Assembly: GCF_004339575.1 (NCBI RefSeq)
Contig: NZ_SMFV01000002.1
Span: 1-64,000, forward strand
DNA: 64,000 nucleotides
Direction of reading: 5' to 3'
DNA from: Phorcysia thermohydrogeniphila
GTDB taxonomy: Bacteria; Aquificota; Aquificia; Desulfurobacteriales; Desulfurobacteriaceae
The first letter of the stretch is position 1, and the number at the start of each line of letters is the position of its first letter. The notes under the pieces were generated by a model that did no database searches, was not told the origin of the DNA, and worked only from the letters and a program-made list of their open reading frames with translations. Made by a program: the position numbers and the translations under genes. Below are positions 26,961-36,533 of this stretch, piece by piece.

Positions 26961-27520
26961 TACCTCCCCTTTATGAGGAATAGAGCTTCCATCCTTGTGG
27001 GCTCATTCCTCATAACTCCTTTCACTGCACTTGTTACTGTGTAAGAGCCGGGCTTTTTAACGCCTCTCATTATCATACATAGGTGTTGTGCCTCAATGAT
27101 TACCATTACGCCCTTGGCCTTGAGCTTCTCCATTATGGCGTCGGCTATCTGTTCCGTCATCCTCTCCTGAAGCTGAAGCCTCTTTGAGTAGACGTCAACA
27201 ATCCTTGCAAGCTTAGAAAGGCCTGTTACCTTGTTGTCTCCCGGTATGTAGGCCACGTGGGCTTTTCCAAAGAAGGGTAGCATGTGATGTTCACAGAGGG
27301 AGTATATAGGGATGTCCTTAACAATTATCATCTCGTCGTACTTCTCTGAAAAAAGAACCAAGTGGTTGTCCGGTGAGTCGTGGTAGCCGGCAAGGATTTC
27401 CTCGTACATTTTTGCTACGCGCTTGGGAGTATCCTTTAGACCTTCTCTTTCTGGGTCTTCTCCTATGGCTATGAGTATCTCCCTTACGGCCCTTTCAATC
27501 CTTTCCCTGTCAAAAGCCAC
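26960..27520 (-). CDS. folE: GTP cyclohydrolase I
   Basis: 186 residues from a GTG at 27520. Zinc ligands are present in [10 protein letters not shown] and QHLCMIMRG, and the active-site stretch [27 protein letters not shown] is intact. It makes dihydroneopterin triphosphate from GTP, the first step of folate (and queuosine precursor) synthesis. The minus-strand neighbour upstream is ftsH. The tgt gene at 57001 may use the same pathway branch through queuosine. Confidence 0.96.
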   Translation of the reverse strand: MAFDRERIERAVREILIAIGEDPEREGLKDTPKRVAKMYEEILAGYHDSPDNHLVLFSEKYDEMIIVKDIPIYSLCEHHMLPFFGKAHVAYIPGDNKVTGLSKLARIVDVYSKRLQLQERMTEQIADAIMEKLKAKGVMVIIEAQHLCMIMRGVKKPGSYTVTSAVKGVMRNEPTRMEALFLIKGR

Positions 27521-27522
27521 CT

Positions 27523-29430
27523 TTAAGCCTCCAGCTGTGGATTGAGTCCGAAACCTTCTATTCTTTCTTCTTTTTCTTTACTCTTCTTCTCTTCTTCCTT
27601 CTTTCCTCCGGAGGTTGGAGGAGTTTTTGAGTCGGTGTCGGAAGAAGGAAGTTCTCCTTTCATCGCTAAGTCAATTTCCTCTCCCACTAAGGTTTCCCTT
27701 TCAAGGAGGGCTTTGGCCAAGTTTTCCAGCTTATCCATGTTGTTTGCTATGAGTTCCTTTGTCCTTTCGTAGGTCTCCTTGATGATTCTCTTAACTTCCT
27801 TGTCTATGAGCCTCTTCATCTCTTCGCTAACGAGCTCTGAAGGCTCTCCGAACTCTTCCCGGAGCTTCACGGCAATGGGGCCTATTTTCTCGCTCATTCC
27901 CCACTCGGCTACCATCTTACGGGCAATTTCGGTTGCTCTTTCTATATCGTTACCTGCGCCGGTGGATATAGTCCCAAGGGCCAGCTCCTCTGCAACCCTT
28001 CCGCCGAAGAGGACGCAGAGCCTATCGAGGAGATACTCCTTCGTGTAGGTATACCTATCTTCTTCCGGTAGTTGCTGAGTTATTCCTAATGCCTTTCCGC
28101 GGGGGATAATTGTAACCTTGTGAACCTTGTCGGCATTGGGGAGGAGTTTGGCAACGAGGGTATGGCCGGCTTCGTGGTAGGCCGTTGTTACTTTTTCCTG
28201 CTCAGAAAGTACCATACTCTTTCTTTCAATGCCCATTGTAACCTTGTCCTTTGCCTCTTCAAAGTCCTCCATCGTTATCTTTCCGTGGTTCTTCCTTGCA
28301 GCTATGAGTGCAGCCTCGTTTACTATGTTTGCAAGGTCTGCTCCTGAGAATCCGGGAGTGGAGCGGGCGATTACCTCAAGGTCAACGTCGTCTGCAAGGG
28401 GCTTGTCTTTCGTGTGTATCTTGAGAATCTCAAGCCTTCCTTTGACGTCGGGGAGTGGAACGTATATCTGTCTATCAAATCTACCGGGTCTTAGTAGTGC
28501 CGGATCAAGGATGTCCGGGCGGTTTGTCGCCGCTATGACGATTATTCCTTCGGAGCTCTCAAATCCATCCATTTCTACGAGGAGCTGGTTGAGGGTCTGC
28601 TCCCTCTCATCGTGACCGCCGGTGAAACCTGCTCCCCTTTTCCTTCCAACGGCGTCTATCTCGTCAATGAAGACGATACAGGGAGCGTGTTTCTTTGCCT
28701 GCTCAAAGAGGTCTCTAACCCTTGATGCTCCAACACCTACAAACATTTCAACAAACTCTGAACCGCTGACAGAGAGGAAGGGAACGTTTGCCTCTCCGGC
28801 TATTGCTTTTGCAAGGAGGGTTTTACCCGTTCCCGGAGCTCCGGCTAAGAGTATTCCCTTTGGAATCCTTCCCCCGAGTTGCTGGTACTTTTTGGGATTT
28901 TTCAGGAAGTCAACAATCTCTGCAACCTCTTCCTTTACCTCATCTATTCCAGCAACGTCCTTAAATGTAACCTTGGGCTTGTTGTCTATGAACACTTTAG
29001 CGCGGCTCCTTGCGAAGGAGAGTGCCTTGTTGCTACCGGCGCTCATCTGTCTCATCATGCTTAGCCAGAGGAGTATCAGGAATATCATCGGAAGCCAAGA
29101 GACGAGGACAGTTATGTACCACGGACTTCCCTCCTCTGGCCTAACCTCAATTTCAACGCCCTTTTCAGTCATCTTCTTGATTATGTCGTTGTATCCCGGA
29201 GGCATGTAGGTTTCAAAAGGCTTGTTGTCTACAGTTATGCCGATAACCTTCTGTCCCTGAATGATTACTTTCTTTATCTCCCCTTTTTCTACCTGCTGAA
29301 CGAAGGTTGAGAAGGGTTCTGCGTGGTTTTTGAGCTGTTCTGAATTAAAGAAGTTGAATGCTAAGATAACAAGGAGAGCTATTGCCAGCCAGAGGGCTAA
29401 GCTTTTTCCAACTTCTTTCATTTTTTCCAT
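27523..29430 (-). CDS. ftsH: ATP-dependent zinc metalloprotease FtsH
   Basis: 635 residues. Two membrane segments (about 12-27 and 104-124) flank a small periplasmic domain. The AAA+ core shows Walker A GAPGTGKT, Walker [16 protein letters not shown] and the arginine-finger region [21 protein letters not shown]. The zinc site is HEAGH. A charged, low-complexity tail ends the protein. FtsH degrades misfolded membrane proteins and selected regulators. An in-frame ATG at 29421 is an alternative start. It sits between hpt and folE on the same strand. Confidence 0.97.
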   Translation of the reverse strand: MEKMKEVGKSLALWLAIALLVILAFNFFNSEQLKNHAEPFSTFVQQVEKGEIKKVIIQGQKVIGITVDNKPFETYMPPGYNDIIKKMTEKGVEIEVRPEEGSPWYITVLVSWLPMIFLILLWLSMMRQMSAGSNKALSFARSRAKVFIDNKPKVTFKDVAGIDEVKEEVAEIVDFLKNPKKYQQLGGRIPKGILLAGAPGTGKTLLAKAIAGEANVPFLSVSGSEFVEMFVGVGASRVRDLFEQAKKHAPCIVFIDEIDAVGRKRGAGFTGGHDEREQTLNQLLVEMDGFESSEGIIVIAATNRPDILDPALLRPGRFDRQIYVPLPDVKGRLEILKIHTKDKPLADDVDLEVIARSTPGFSGADLANIVNEAALIAARKNHGKITMEDFEEAKDKVTMGIERKSMVLSEQEKVTTAYHEAGHTLVAKLLPNADKVHKVTIIPRGKALGITQQLPEEDRYTYTKEYLLDRLCVLFGGRVAEELALGTISTGAGNDIERATEIARKMVAEWGMSEKIGPIAVKLREEFGEPSELVSEEMKRLIDKEVKRIIKETYERTKELIANNMDKLENLAKALLERETLVGEEIDLAMKGELPSSDTDSKTPPTSGGKKEEEKKSKEKEERIEGFGLNPQLEA

Positions 29431-29448
29431 CCTCTTTTCTCCTTTAGT

Positions 29449-29967
29449 TTATTTATCAAGGTATCCAATGTATGGGAGCTCCCTGTACATATCGTTGATG
29501 TCAAGTCCGTAACCTACAACAAAGCGGTTGGGAATCTTAAATCCGACAAAGTCGGGTTTTATGTCAACTTTCCTCTCTACTTCCTTTTCAAGGAGGACGC
29601 AGGTCCTTATGCTGGCCGGAGAGTGTTGGGCGATTTCTCTGTAGACGAACTGGAGGCTCTCACCAGTGTCAAAGATGTCGTCAACTATTAGAACGTTCTT
29701 CCCTTTGAGGTTTAGCTCCGGTTTGTATGTGGCTTCAAGCTTTTCCTTTTTCTCTCCCCTGTAGCTCTTAACCCTTATAAAGTCAACCTCAACGTTACTT
29801 TTCAGAAACCTCATAAGGTCTGCCGTAAAGACGAGAGCTCCCTTTAAAACCGATATAATTGTTACGGGAGTATTTTGGAAAGCTTCTGATATTTCATCAG
29901 CAAGTTCCTGAACTCTCTGCCTTATCTTCTCTTCCGGTATCAAAACCTTTGGAGTCACTTTTTTCAA
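29449..29967 (-). CDS. hpt: Hypoxanthine phosphoribosyltransferase
   Basis: 172 residues from a TTG at 29967, or 169 from the GTG at 29958, which is better spaced from GAGG. The PRPP-binding motif VLIVDDIFDTGESL and the motif VISVLKGALVFTADLMR are typical. It salvages hypoxanthine and guanine. The start lies about 60-70 bases inside the 3' end of tilS, a long overlap. The order tilS-hpt-ftsH is also common in other bacteria. Confidence 0.95.
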   Translation of the reverse strand: MKKVTPKVLIPEEKIRQRVQELADEISEAFQNTPVTIISVLKGALVFTADLMRFLKSNVEVDFIRVKSYRGEKKEKLEATYKPELNLKGKNVLIVDDIFDTGESLQFVYREIAQHSPASIRTCVLLEKEVERKVDIKPDFVGFKIPNRFVVGYGLDINDMYRELPYIGYLDK

Positions 29968-31267
29968 ACCTCACGCCGACGTAGCTTACGTGGGTATCAT
30001 TAATATATGCTCTGTAAAGGCCGGGAATCCAGATAATCCTGTCCCCCGAAATGACGATGGGTAATTTGTCCCTTTCTTTAGCTGGTACTTTCTTCTCTAT
30101 CAGGAACTTTTTTAGTGGTTTGGAGAACCTGCGGAAAATAAGTCTGTCCCCCGGCTTGCGACTTCTGATAATTATACCTTTTTCCTTGAACTCCTCGTAG
30201 GAAACTACAGGTTTCCCTCTGTCTTTCTCAAAGAAAAGGGTTCCGACAGGAGTGTCCACTTTTGCAGGGAGCTCCCTGACTTCAAAATAAAAGGGTTTAA
30301 CATCTCCTTCCTCTTTTCTCTGTATGCAGAGCTCCCTCTGGTCGCGGTAGGCGATAAAACCCTTGCTAAGTTCTACCTCTTTGTAACCTTCCTTCCTTAG
30401 GAGGGAGATTACAGATGAAACGTTCTCGTAGGATAGGGATTCTCCCGTAAGAGCTCTATAAGCCCTTGTGATTAACTCCTTCTTAAGGGCATCGTGAAGC
30501 TTTTTGAACTCGGTTAACGGGATGCAGAATTTCCCGTCCTTTAAGAACTCCCTTAGGAGAGGTTCTACGGAGAGCTCTAAAAACTCCTCCACATCCCTGA
30601 GGATTTCCGTAGTTCTCAGAACTGCCGTTTCTACTGACGGGTTTATCTCCTTTAGGACAGGAACAACCTTTAGCCTTAAGAGGTTTCTCTCGTACTCTGT
30701 AGAAAGGTTGGAGCTGTCAACGACAAAGGGTAACCCCTTTTCCTTTACGTAAGCTTCAACCTCTTCCCTTGTTACTTCAAAGAGGGGGCGAACTATTCTG
30801 TCCCTTTTTGGTAGAAAACCTCTTAAGCCCTTTACTCCTGCACCTTTAGCTAAGTTGAGGAGGACTGTTTCTAAAAGGTCTGATGCTGTGTGGCCTGTGG
30901 CTATGAGGTTTCCGTCTATTTCCTTTAGTTTTTCATTCAGGAACTTATACCTTACATCCCTTGCAACGGCTTCAACGTTTCTTCCCTTTGAAATTTCCTT
31001 TACGTTTACCCTCCCTGTAAGGAGGGGGACGTTCCACTTTTTACAGAGCTCCTTAACAAACCTCTCATCCCTTTCTGACTCTTCACCCCTTAGCATGTGG
31101 TTAAGGTGGGCAGCGAAAACCTCTATCTGTAGTTCTTCTTTTAGAGAGAGGAGGACGTGGAGGAGAGTTACCGAGTCTGGACCTCCGGAAAGGGCAACGA
31201 GAACTTTTGAACCTTTTGGAATTAGCTGAAATTTTTTTATAGTTTTGAGGACTTTTTCTTTTAGCAT
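29897..31267 (-). CDS. tilS: tRNA(Ile)-lysidine synthase
   Basis: 456 residues. The PP-loop SGGPDSVTLLHVL near residue 27, HLNHMLRGEESERDERFV and ATGHTASDLLETVLLNL identify TilS, which converts C34 of tRNA-Ile(CAU) to lysidine using ATP and lysine. A C-terminal TilS domain follows, with SRKPGDRLIFRR. The gene begins 23 bases downstream of a CAU tRNA gene on the same strand. Confidence 0.96.
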   Translation of the reverse strand: MLKEKVLKTIKKFQLIPKGSKVLVALSGGPDSVTLLHVLLSLKEELQIEVFAAHLNHMLRGEESERDERFVKELCKKWNVPLLTGRVNVKEISKGRNVEAVARDVRYKFLNEKLKEIDGNLIATGHTASDLLETVLLNLAKGAGVKGLRGFLPKRDRIVRPLFEVTREEVEAYVKEKGLPFVVDSSNLSTEYERNLLRLKVVPVLKEINPSVETAVLRTTEILRDVEEFLELSVEPLLREFLKDGKFCIPLTEFKKLHDALKKELITRAYRALTGESLSYENVSSVISLLRKEGYKEVELSKGFIAYRDQRELCIQRKEEGDVKPFYFEVRELPAKVDTPVGTLFFEKDRGKPVVSYEEFKEKGIIIRSRKPGDRLIFRRFSKPLKKFLIEKKVPAKERDKLPIVISGDRIIWIPGLYRAYINDTHVSYVGVRFEKSDSKGFDTGREDKAESSGTC

Positions 31268-31290
31268 AAAGCTGGACTATAAAAAAAATT

Positions 31291-31367
31291 TGGTGGCGAC
31301 GGGTGGAGTCGAACCACCGACCTGGCGGGTATGAGCCGCCCGCTCTGACCACCTGAGCTACGTCGCC
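31291..31367 (-). tRNA. tRNA with CAU anticodon, probably elongator tRNA-Met
   Basis: Complete cloverleaf with acceptor GGCGACG/CGTCGCC, encoded CCA (TGG at 31291-31293), anticodon arm GGCGG-CTCATAC-CCGCC and T arm GGTTCGACTCC. The anticodon stem lacks the three consecutive G-C pairs of initiator tRNA, and the 1-72 pair is G-C, so it is not the initiator. Elongator Met is most likely. tRNA-Ile2(CAU), the substrate of TilS encoded next door, is the alternative. Confidence 0.93.
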
Positions 31368-31380
31368 ACGTGCAAGAGGG

Positions 31381-31409
31381 AATATAGCACCTACACTTCA
31401 CACTGTCAA
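31381..31409 (-). promoter_or_regulatory. Promoter of the CAU tRNA and tilS
   Basis: On the minus strand TTGACA (31409-31404) and TATATT (31386-31381) are separated by exactly 17 bases, with the tRNA starting 13 bases after the -10 box. It probably also serves tilS-hpt-ftsH-folE. Confidence 0.8.
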
Positions 31410-31456
31410 CAATTTTGTCGTAAAATTCCACAACCCAAAGGAAGTTGGAGGAAAGC

Positions 31457-32665
31457 GTGGGTAAGAGAGTGGTTCTTGCTTATTCAGGAGGTCTTGATAC
31501 CTCCGTTATAGTAAGGTGGCTGACAGACAGGGGATTTGAGGTTATAACCTACACGGCAGACGTTGGTCAGGGTGAAGAGCTGGGAGAGATAGAGGAAAAG
31601 GCTAAAAGATCAGGAGCAGTTGAGGCCGTAATTGACGACGTTAAGGAGGAGTTTGCAAGGGAGTACTGCCTTCCACTAATGAGAGCTGGAGCCCTCTACG
31701 AGGGCAAGTACCCTCTCCTTTCAGCTCTATCAAGACCTTTAATAGCTAAAAAGCTCGTAGAGATTGCCCACGAGGTTGGAGCAGACTACGTTGCCCACGG
31801 CTCAACAGGTAAGGGTAACGACCAAGTTAGGTTTGAGGCTTCTGTCTGGGCCCTTGACCCGGACATTGAAGTTCTTGCCCCTGTGAGGGAATGGGAGTTT
31901 AAGTCAAGGGAAGAGGAGATAGAGTACGCCAAAAAGCACGGTATTCCCGTCGTTGCGACAAAAGAAAAGCCCTACTCCTACGACAGGAATCTCTGGGGAG
32001 TTGCCATAGAGGCAGGTCCCCTTGAGGATCCTTACGCAGAGCCTCCTGAGGACGCTTTCGTTCTAACCAAGAACCCACTTGAAGCTCCCGACGAGCCTGA
32101 GTACGTTGAGATAGAGTTTGAAGAGGGAACTCCTGTTGCCATAAACGGGAAGAGGTATGAAGAGCTCTGGAAGTTAATCTGGGACTTAAACGAGATAGCA
32201 GGAAAGCACGGCTACGGCCGTGTTGATATGGTTGAGAACAGGCTTGTCGGCATAAAGTCAAGGGAGGTTTACGAGTCCCCTGCGGGACTTCTCCTCATAA
32301 GGGCTTACGATGAGCTTGAGAGCATAGTCCTTGACAGGTTCACCTACCACTACAAGCAGAGCCACGTTAAACATCCATACGCTAAGCTCGTCTATGAGGC
32401 CCTCTGGTTTACTCCGTTAAGGGAAGCCCTTGATGCCTTTAACAATCAGATAGCTCCCCTTGTTACCGGAACTGTCAGGTTTAAGCTCTTTAAAGGAAAC
32501 GCTCAGGTAGTTGGAAGGAAGTCTCCCAACTCCCTCTACGTTGAGGACCTTGCAACCTATAGCCCGAAGGATGCCTTTGACCATAAGGCAGGTGCAGCCT
32601 TTACAAAGGTTTGGAGCCTGCCTCTTAAAGTAATGGGAAGAGTAAGAAAAGAAAGGAGGAAATAG
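31457..32665 (+). CDS. argG: Argininosuccinate synthase
   Basis: 402 residues from the GTG at 31457, which has GGAGG at 31447-31451; a TTG at 31445 would overlap that site. The ATP motif AYSGGLDTS is at residues 7-15, and TGKGNDQVRFE and NLWGVAIEAGPLEDP are family signatures. It joins citrulline and aspartate in arginine synthesis. The tig gene follows directly, starting at the next base after the stop. Confidence 0.97.
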   Translation: MGKRVVLAYSGGLDTSVIVRWLTDRGFEVITYTADVGQGEELGEIEEKAKRSGAVEAVIDDVKEEFAREYCLPLMRAGALYEGKYPLLSALSRPLIAKKLVEIAHEVGADYVAHGSTGKGNDQVRFEASVWALDPDIEVLAPVREWEFKSREEEIEYAKKHGIPVVATKEKPYSYDRNLWGVAIEAGPLEDPYAEPPEDAFVLTKNPLEAPDEPEYVEIEFEEGTPVAINGKRYEELWKLIWDLNEIAGKHGYGRVDMVENRLVGIKSREVYESPAGLLLIRAYDELESIVLDRFTYHYKQSHVKHPYAKLVYEALWFTPLREALDAFNNQIAPLVTGTVRFKLFKGNAQVVGRKSPNSLYVEDLATYSPKDAFDHKAGAAFTKVWSLPLKVMGRVRKERRK

Positions 32666-34000
32666 ATGGCATACGAAGTTGAGAGGAGGAGCGAGGTACT
32701 CTACGCTGTAAAGCTTGTAGCAGAGCCACAGGAGCTTGAGAAAGAGGTAAACGATATCTGCAAGGAAATTAGAAAGTCTGCCAAGATTCCGGGATTTAGG
32801 CCCGGCAGAGCTCCCGTCAACCTCATCAAGAAGTACTACGAGGACACAATCAGGGACGCCCTCTTTAGAGGTTTCGTCTCTGAGAAGTTGAGGGAAGTTG
32901 TTGAGAAAGAGAACATTCAGCTCATCTCCGACCCCGGAGTTGAGGACTACAGCTTAGACCTTAACAACAACAGCTTTGAAGTTGTTCTCCTCCTTGAGGT
33001 TAAGCCTGAGATAGAGCTTAAACCGGAAGACTACAAGGGAATCAAAGTAAAGAAGACGACGAGGAAGATAACCGACGAAGATGTTGAAAAGGTCGTTGAG
33101 GGACTGAGAAATCAGGCTGCAACTTGGAAAGAAGTTGATAGGGAAGTAAAGGAAGGCGACTTAGTAGAGATTGAATACGAGACAAAGATTGAGGGAGAAG
33201 AGAAAGCCCATACCGGTAACGTAGCCGTTGTTATCGGTCAGAACCAGCTCTGGCCTGAGATAGAGAAGGAAGTTATCGGAAAGAAGGCAGGAGAAGAGGG
33301 AGAGGTAACCTTCAAAGCTCCTGAGGAGAAGGAGAAGTACGGGGAAGCTGCTGGAAAGGAAGTTTCTGTTAAGTTTAAGGTTAAGTCCGTTAAGGAGAAG
33401 GAGCTTCCCGAAGTCAACGACGAGTTTGCCAAAAAGTTCGGCTTTGAAAGCGTTGAAGAGATGAGAAAGAGAATAAGGGAAGACCTTGAGACTGCAGAGG
33501 AGACGAGGGAGCAGGAAGAGATAGAGGATCAGATTGTTGACGCCATCTTGAATAAGGTTAACGTTCCTGTTCCTCCATCCATGCTAAACCTTGAGATAAG
33601 GGCTCAGGCAGAGGCTCAGCTACGTCGCCTTGCCCAGTTTGGCGTTGATGTAAGGCAGGTGAATCCTGAAGCAATCGTTGAGATGGTTAGACCAACTGCT
33701 GAGAAGACCGTTAAGGTGAAGCTTCTCCTTGAGAAGGTAGCCGAGCTTGAGGGTATAGAAGTTACCGATGAAGACTTGGATGCTGAGATTCAAAAGCTTG
33801 CAGAAGCAGCCTTTGGAGGCGACTACGTTCAGGCAAGGCAGTCCCTTGAAGAGAGGGGACTTCTTGGAATGGTAAGGCAGGATGTCCTGAGGCAGAAGGC
33901 CCTTGATAGGCTCATAGAGCTTGCTGAGATTGAGGAAGTAAGCGCTCCAGAAATTAGTGAGAAGAAAGAAGAAAAGTCTGAAGAAAAATCTGAAGGTTAA
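32666..34000 (+). CDS. tig: Trigger factor
   Basis: 444 residues. The N-terminal ribosome-binding domain has the signature GFRPGRAPVNLIKKYY, which docks on L23. An FKBP-like prolyl isomerase domain is at about 150-240 (GDLVEIEYETKIEGE), followed by the helical chaperone domain. The tail is Glu/Lys-rich. It folds nascent chains. The ATG is preceded by AAAGGAGGAAATAG, and the pair argG-tig appears cotranscribed. Confidence 0.96.
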   Translation: MAYEVERRSEVLYAVKLVAEPQELEKEVNDICKEIRKSAKIPGFRPGRAPVNLIKKYYEDTIRDALFRGFVSEKLREVVEKENIQLISDPGVEDYSLDLNNNSFEVVLLLEVKPEIELKPEDYKGIKVKKTTRKITDEDVEKVVEGLRNQAATWKEVDREVKEGDLVEIEYETKIEGEEKAHTGNVAVVIGQNQLWPEIEKEVIGKKAGEEGEVTFKAPEEKEKYGEAAGKEVSVKFKVKSVKEKELPEVNDEFAKKFGFESVEEMRKRIREDLETAEETREQEEIEDQIVDAILNKVNVPVPPSMLNLEIRAQAEAQLRRLAQFGVDVRQVNPEAIVEMVRPTAEKTVKVKLLLEKVAELEGIEVTDEDLDAEIQKLAEAAFGGDYVQARQSLEERGLLGMVRQDVLRQKALDRLIELAEIEEVSAPEISEKKEEKSEEKSEG

Positions 34001-34007
34001 ACTTAAC

Positions 34008-34025
34008 AGCCCCCTTTTGGGGGCT
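34008..34025. terminator. Hairpin between tig and the response regulator
   Basis: AGCCCCC-TTTT-GGGGGCT is a perfect 7-bp stem placed between two convergent genes; it overlaps the stop codon of the minus-strand gene. No long T run follows on either strand, so efficiency is uncertain. Confidence 0.5.
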
Positions 34026-35355
34026 ATCCTCTAATTCCGTACTTTGAGAGTCTATACCTAAATTCCCTAAAGGTTAGACCCAGTAGTTCTGCCGCTTTTT
34101 TCTTTTTCCCGCCGGCTTTTTCAAGGGCTTTGATGAGATAATTCCTCTCTATATCGCTAAGAATCTGCTTAAGGTCAATTCCCTCTTCGGGAATCCCTAT
34201 GAGCTCTTTTCCTTCGGTAGTTTTGTCCTTTCTATGGTAGCCAGCGCCTATTACGCCGTTTTCTGAGAGAATTACCTCCCTCTCAATTATGTTCCTGAGC
34301 TCCCTCACGTTTCCTTCAAGGGGGAGCTCCATCAGGTACTCAATGAACCCCTTTGAAACCTTCTTTACCTCCTTACCGTACTTACTTGAAAACTCCCTGA
34401 CAAAGTGCTCTACAAGGAGTGGAATGTCCTCTCTCCTTTCCCTTAAGGGTGGAACTTCAACGACTATAGTTGCAATCCTGTAGAAAAGGTCCTCACGAAA
34501 GTTTCCCTTCTTTATTTCCTCCCTTAAGTTCTTATTGGTTGCGGCTATTATCCTTACGTCAACTTCCCTCTCCTCTGTTGAGCCTAAGGGTATGAACTTT
34601 TTAGTTTCAAGGAAGCGAAGGAGCTTTGCCTGCAAAGATAGGGGCATATCTCCAATCTCATCAAGGAAGAGAGTTCCACCGTTGGCCTTCTCTATAAGCC
34701 CCTTTTTATCCTTTACAGCTCCCGTGAAGGCTCCTTTTTTATAGCCAAAGAGCTCACTTTCAAGGAGCTCTGCAGGCAGGGCAGCGCAGTTTATTGCAAC
34801 GAAGGGTCTATCACTCCTGTTGCTTAGATTGTGAATCGCCTTGGCTACAACCTCCTTTCCACTTCCACTTTCTCCAAGAATTAGAACGTTTACATCGTAG
34901 GGAGCTATTTTTCGGATTATCTCCTTTAGCTTCTCTATGGCTGGAGACTGACCTATAAGTTCTGGAATGCTTTCCTGCTTGAGTTTTTCCTTTAGGGTGA
35001 GCTTCTCCTTTAAGTTCCTTAGTATTAACCTTAAGTCCTCAATCTTAAAGGGCTTTTCTATGTAGTCGTAAACGCCGAGCTCAAAGGCTTCCTTTACCGT
35101 TTCTGTTGAGGCAAAGGCCGTTATAATCACCACTTCCGTTTCTGGCCTTTCCCTCTTTACCTGCCTTACAACCTCCATTCCTGAGCCGTCTGGAAGCCTC
35201 AGGTCAACGAGGAGGAGCTCGTAGGAGTTCTCCTTTAACTTCTCTAAAGCTTCAAGGAGGGTTTCTGCCTCGTCTATCTCAAAGTCAAACTCTTCCACTA
35301 CTATGGAGAGGATTTCTCTTATGTTCTTCTCGTCCTCTAAGATAAGAGTTCTCAT
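34024..35355 (-). CDS. Sigma54-dependent response regulator (NtrC family)
   Basis: 443 residues. The receiver domain (1-120) has phospho-acceptor D51 in LLVDLRLPDG and a later conserved lysine (YIEKPFK). The AAA+ domain shows Walker A GESGSGKE, the sigma54 contact loop GAFTGA, and LFLDEIGDMPL. A Fis-type HTH ends the protein (KKKAAELLGLTFREFRYRLSKYG). It activates sigma54 promoters when phosphorylated by the adjacent kinase, whose gene overlaps it by 4 bases. Targets are not visible in the window. Confidence 0.95.
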   Translation of the reverse strand: MRTLILEDEKNIREILSIVVEEFDFEIDEAETLLEALEKLKENSYELLLVDLRLPDGSGMEVVRQVKRERPETEVVIITAFASTETVKEAFELGVYDYIEKPFKIEDLRLILRNLKEKLTLKEKLKQESIPELIGQSPAIEKLKEIIRKIAPYDVNVLILGESGSGKEVVAKAIHNLSNRSDRPFVAINCAALPAELLESELFGYKKGAFTGAVKDKKGLIEKANGGTLFLDEIGDMPLSLQAKLLRFLETKKFIPLGSTEEREVDVRIIAATNKNLREEIKKGNFREDLFYRIATIVVEVPPLRERREDIPLLVEHFVREFSSKYGKEVKKVSKGFIEYLMELPLEGNVRELRNIIEREVILSENGVIGAGYHRKDKTTEGKELIGIPEEGIDLKQILSDIERNYLIKALEKAGGKKKKAAELLGLTFREFRYRLSKYGIRG

Positions 35356-36533
35356 CTTTCCTTCTCTAACTTTAAAGGTATCTTCATTACAAATTTAGCT
35401 CCCCCTAAGGGACTACGCTCAACCTGTATTGTTCCTTTGTTTTCAATTACAAACCTTTTAACTATCGGCAGTCCGAGCCCAGACCCTTTGGGGTTATTTG
35501 AGTAGAAGGGTTCAAATATCCTCTCCTTCTCTTCCTCTTTAACTCCGGGGCCGTCGTCCTCAACGGAAATTTCAACAGTTTCTCCCACTTTCTTACACGA
35601 GACAGCCACCTTAGACTCTGCCCACTGAAAGGCGTTCCTTATCAGGTTCTCAATGGCAGAGCGAAAGGCCCTTTCGTCGGTTTCTATCTCTACATCCTCT
35701 AAGTTGAGGGTGTATTCCTTACTTTCTCCCAAGTTCTGGATGATTTCTCTTATGATGGAGGGAAGGGATACTTTACGCTTTTCAGAAGAAATCGGCCTAG
35801 CAAGTGTTAAAAAGTCCCTTACTATTCCGTCAAGGCGTTCAGTCTCGCTGTGGATAATCTCAAGTAATCTCGGGGTTACCTTTCCTTCTTTTAGGAGCTC
35901 CACAGCTCCCTTGAGTGACGCTAATGGATTCTTAAGCTCATGGGCTAAGTCTGCACTTATCTCGTAGAGTCTCTTATAAACTCTGTTCTGCTCTCTCTCT
36001 TTCTCTAAGGAGGCTATGTACTCCTCCTGAGCTTCAAGCTTTTTTTTGAGCCTTTGGCCTGCAAGCATCATTGCGATTAGTGCAATACTTATGAGGAGGG
36101 ACTGTATTGCAGACTCTACGAATCCCCCGTCTTTTTCGCCCGTTAAAAGGTAGCCAAAGTTAAAAAGGAGGGCAAGGGCTGTTGTGGTGTAGCTTCCCTT
36201 CCTGCTCAGCGTTAAGGAGGAAAAGAAAACGGGAAACATCAGAAAGATTGAGAAGAAGCTGTAGCTAAAGATTTTGTCAAGTACCAAAACGAATATGAAT
36301 AGCTCATCAAGTATAAACTCAAAGAGGTGGGGAGCTCTTGAGAGGAATAGGAGGGCAAGGCTTACAACCAGAAAGATGGCTAAAATCGTAATTGAGTTTT
36401 CGGGGAAGGGAAGCTTGTCAAAGGAGTAAAGGGAGAGGAAAAGGAAGAAGAGACCGGCTGAGAAGGCGAACCTTCCCACCCGGTAAACAAGGTAGAACTT
36501 GTCTGTAAAGGAGCTCCTTCCTTTAGTGCTCAC
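35352..36533 (-). CDS. Membrane sensor histidine kinase
   Basis: 393 residues from a GTG that overlaps the purL end. About six transmembrane segments fill the first 165 residues, with no large periplasmic sensor domain, similar to PilS-type kinases. A short coiled coil leads to the H-box [20 protein letters not shown]. ATPase N, G1 and G2 boxes are seen in [20 protein letters not shown] and [11 protein letters not shown]. It should phosphorylate the NtrC-type regulator downstream. The signal is unknown. Confidence 0.93.
   Translation of the reverse strand: MSTKGRSSFTDKFYLVYRVGRFAFSAGLFFLFLSLYSFDKLPFPENSITILAIFLVVSLALLFLSRAPHLFEFILDELFIFVLVLDKIFSYSFFSIFLMFPVFFSSLTLSRKGSYTTTALALLFNFGYLLTGEKDGGFVESAIQSLLISIALIAMMLAGQRLKKKLEAQEEYIASLEKEREQNRVYKRLYEISADLAHELKNPLASLKGAVELLKEGKVTPRLLEIIHSETERLDGIVRDFLTLARPISSEKRKVSLPSIIREIIQNLGESKEYTLNLEDVEIETDERAFRSAIENLIRNAFQWAESKVAVSCKKVGETVEISVEDDGPGVKEEEKERIFEPFYSNNPKGSGLGLPIVKRFVIENKGTIQVERSPLGGAKFVMKIPLKLEKER

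Noticed and set aside
31101-31352. 83-codon minus-strand frame over the CAU tRNA
   Set aside because: It overlaps the tRNA and the front of tilS, and its composition (Pro/Arg-rich) is unlike the other proteins.
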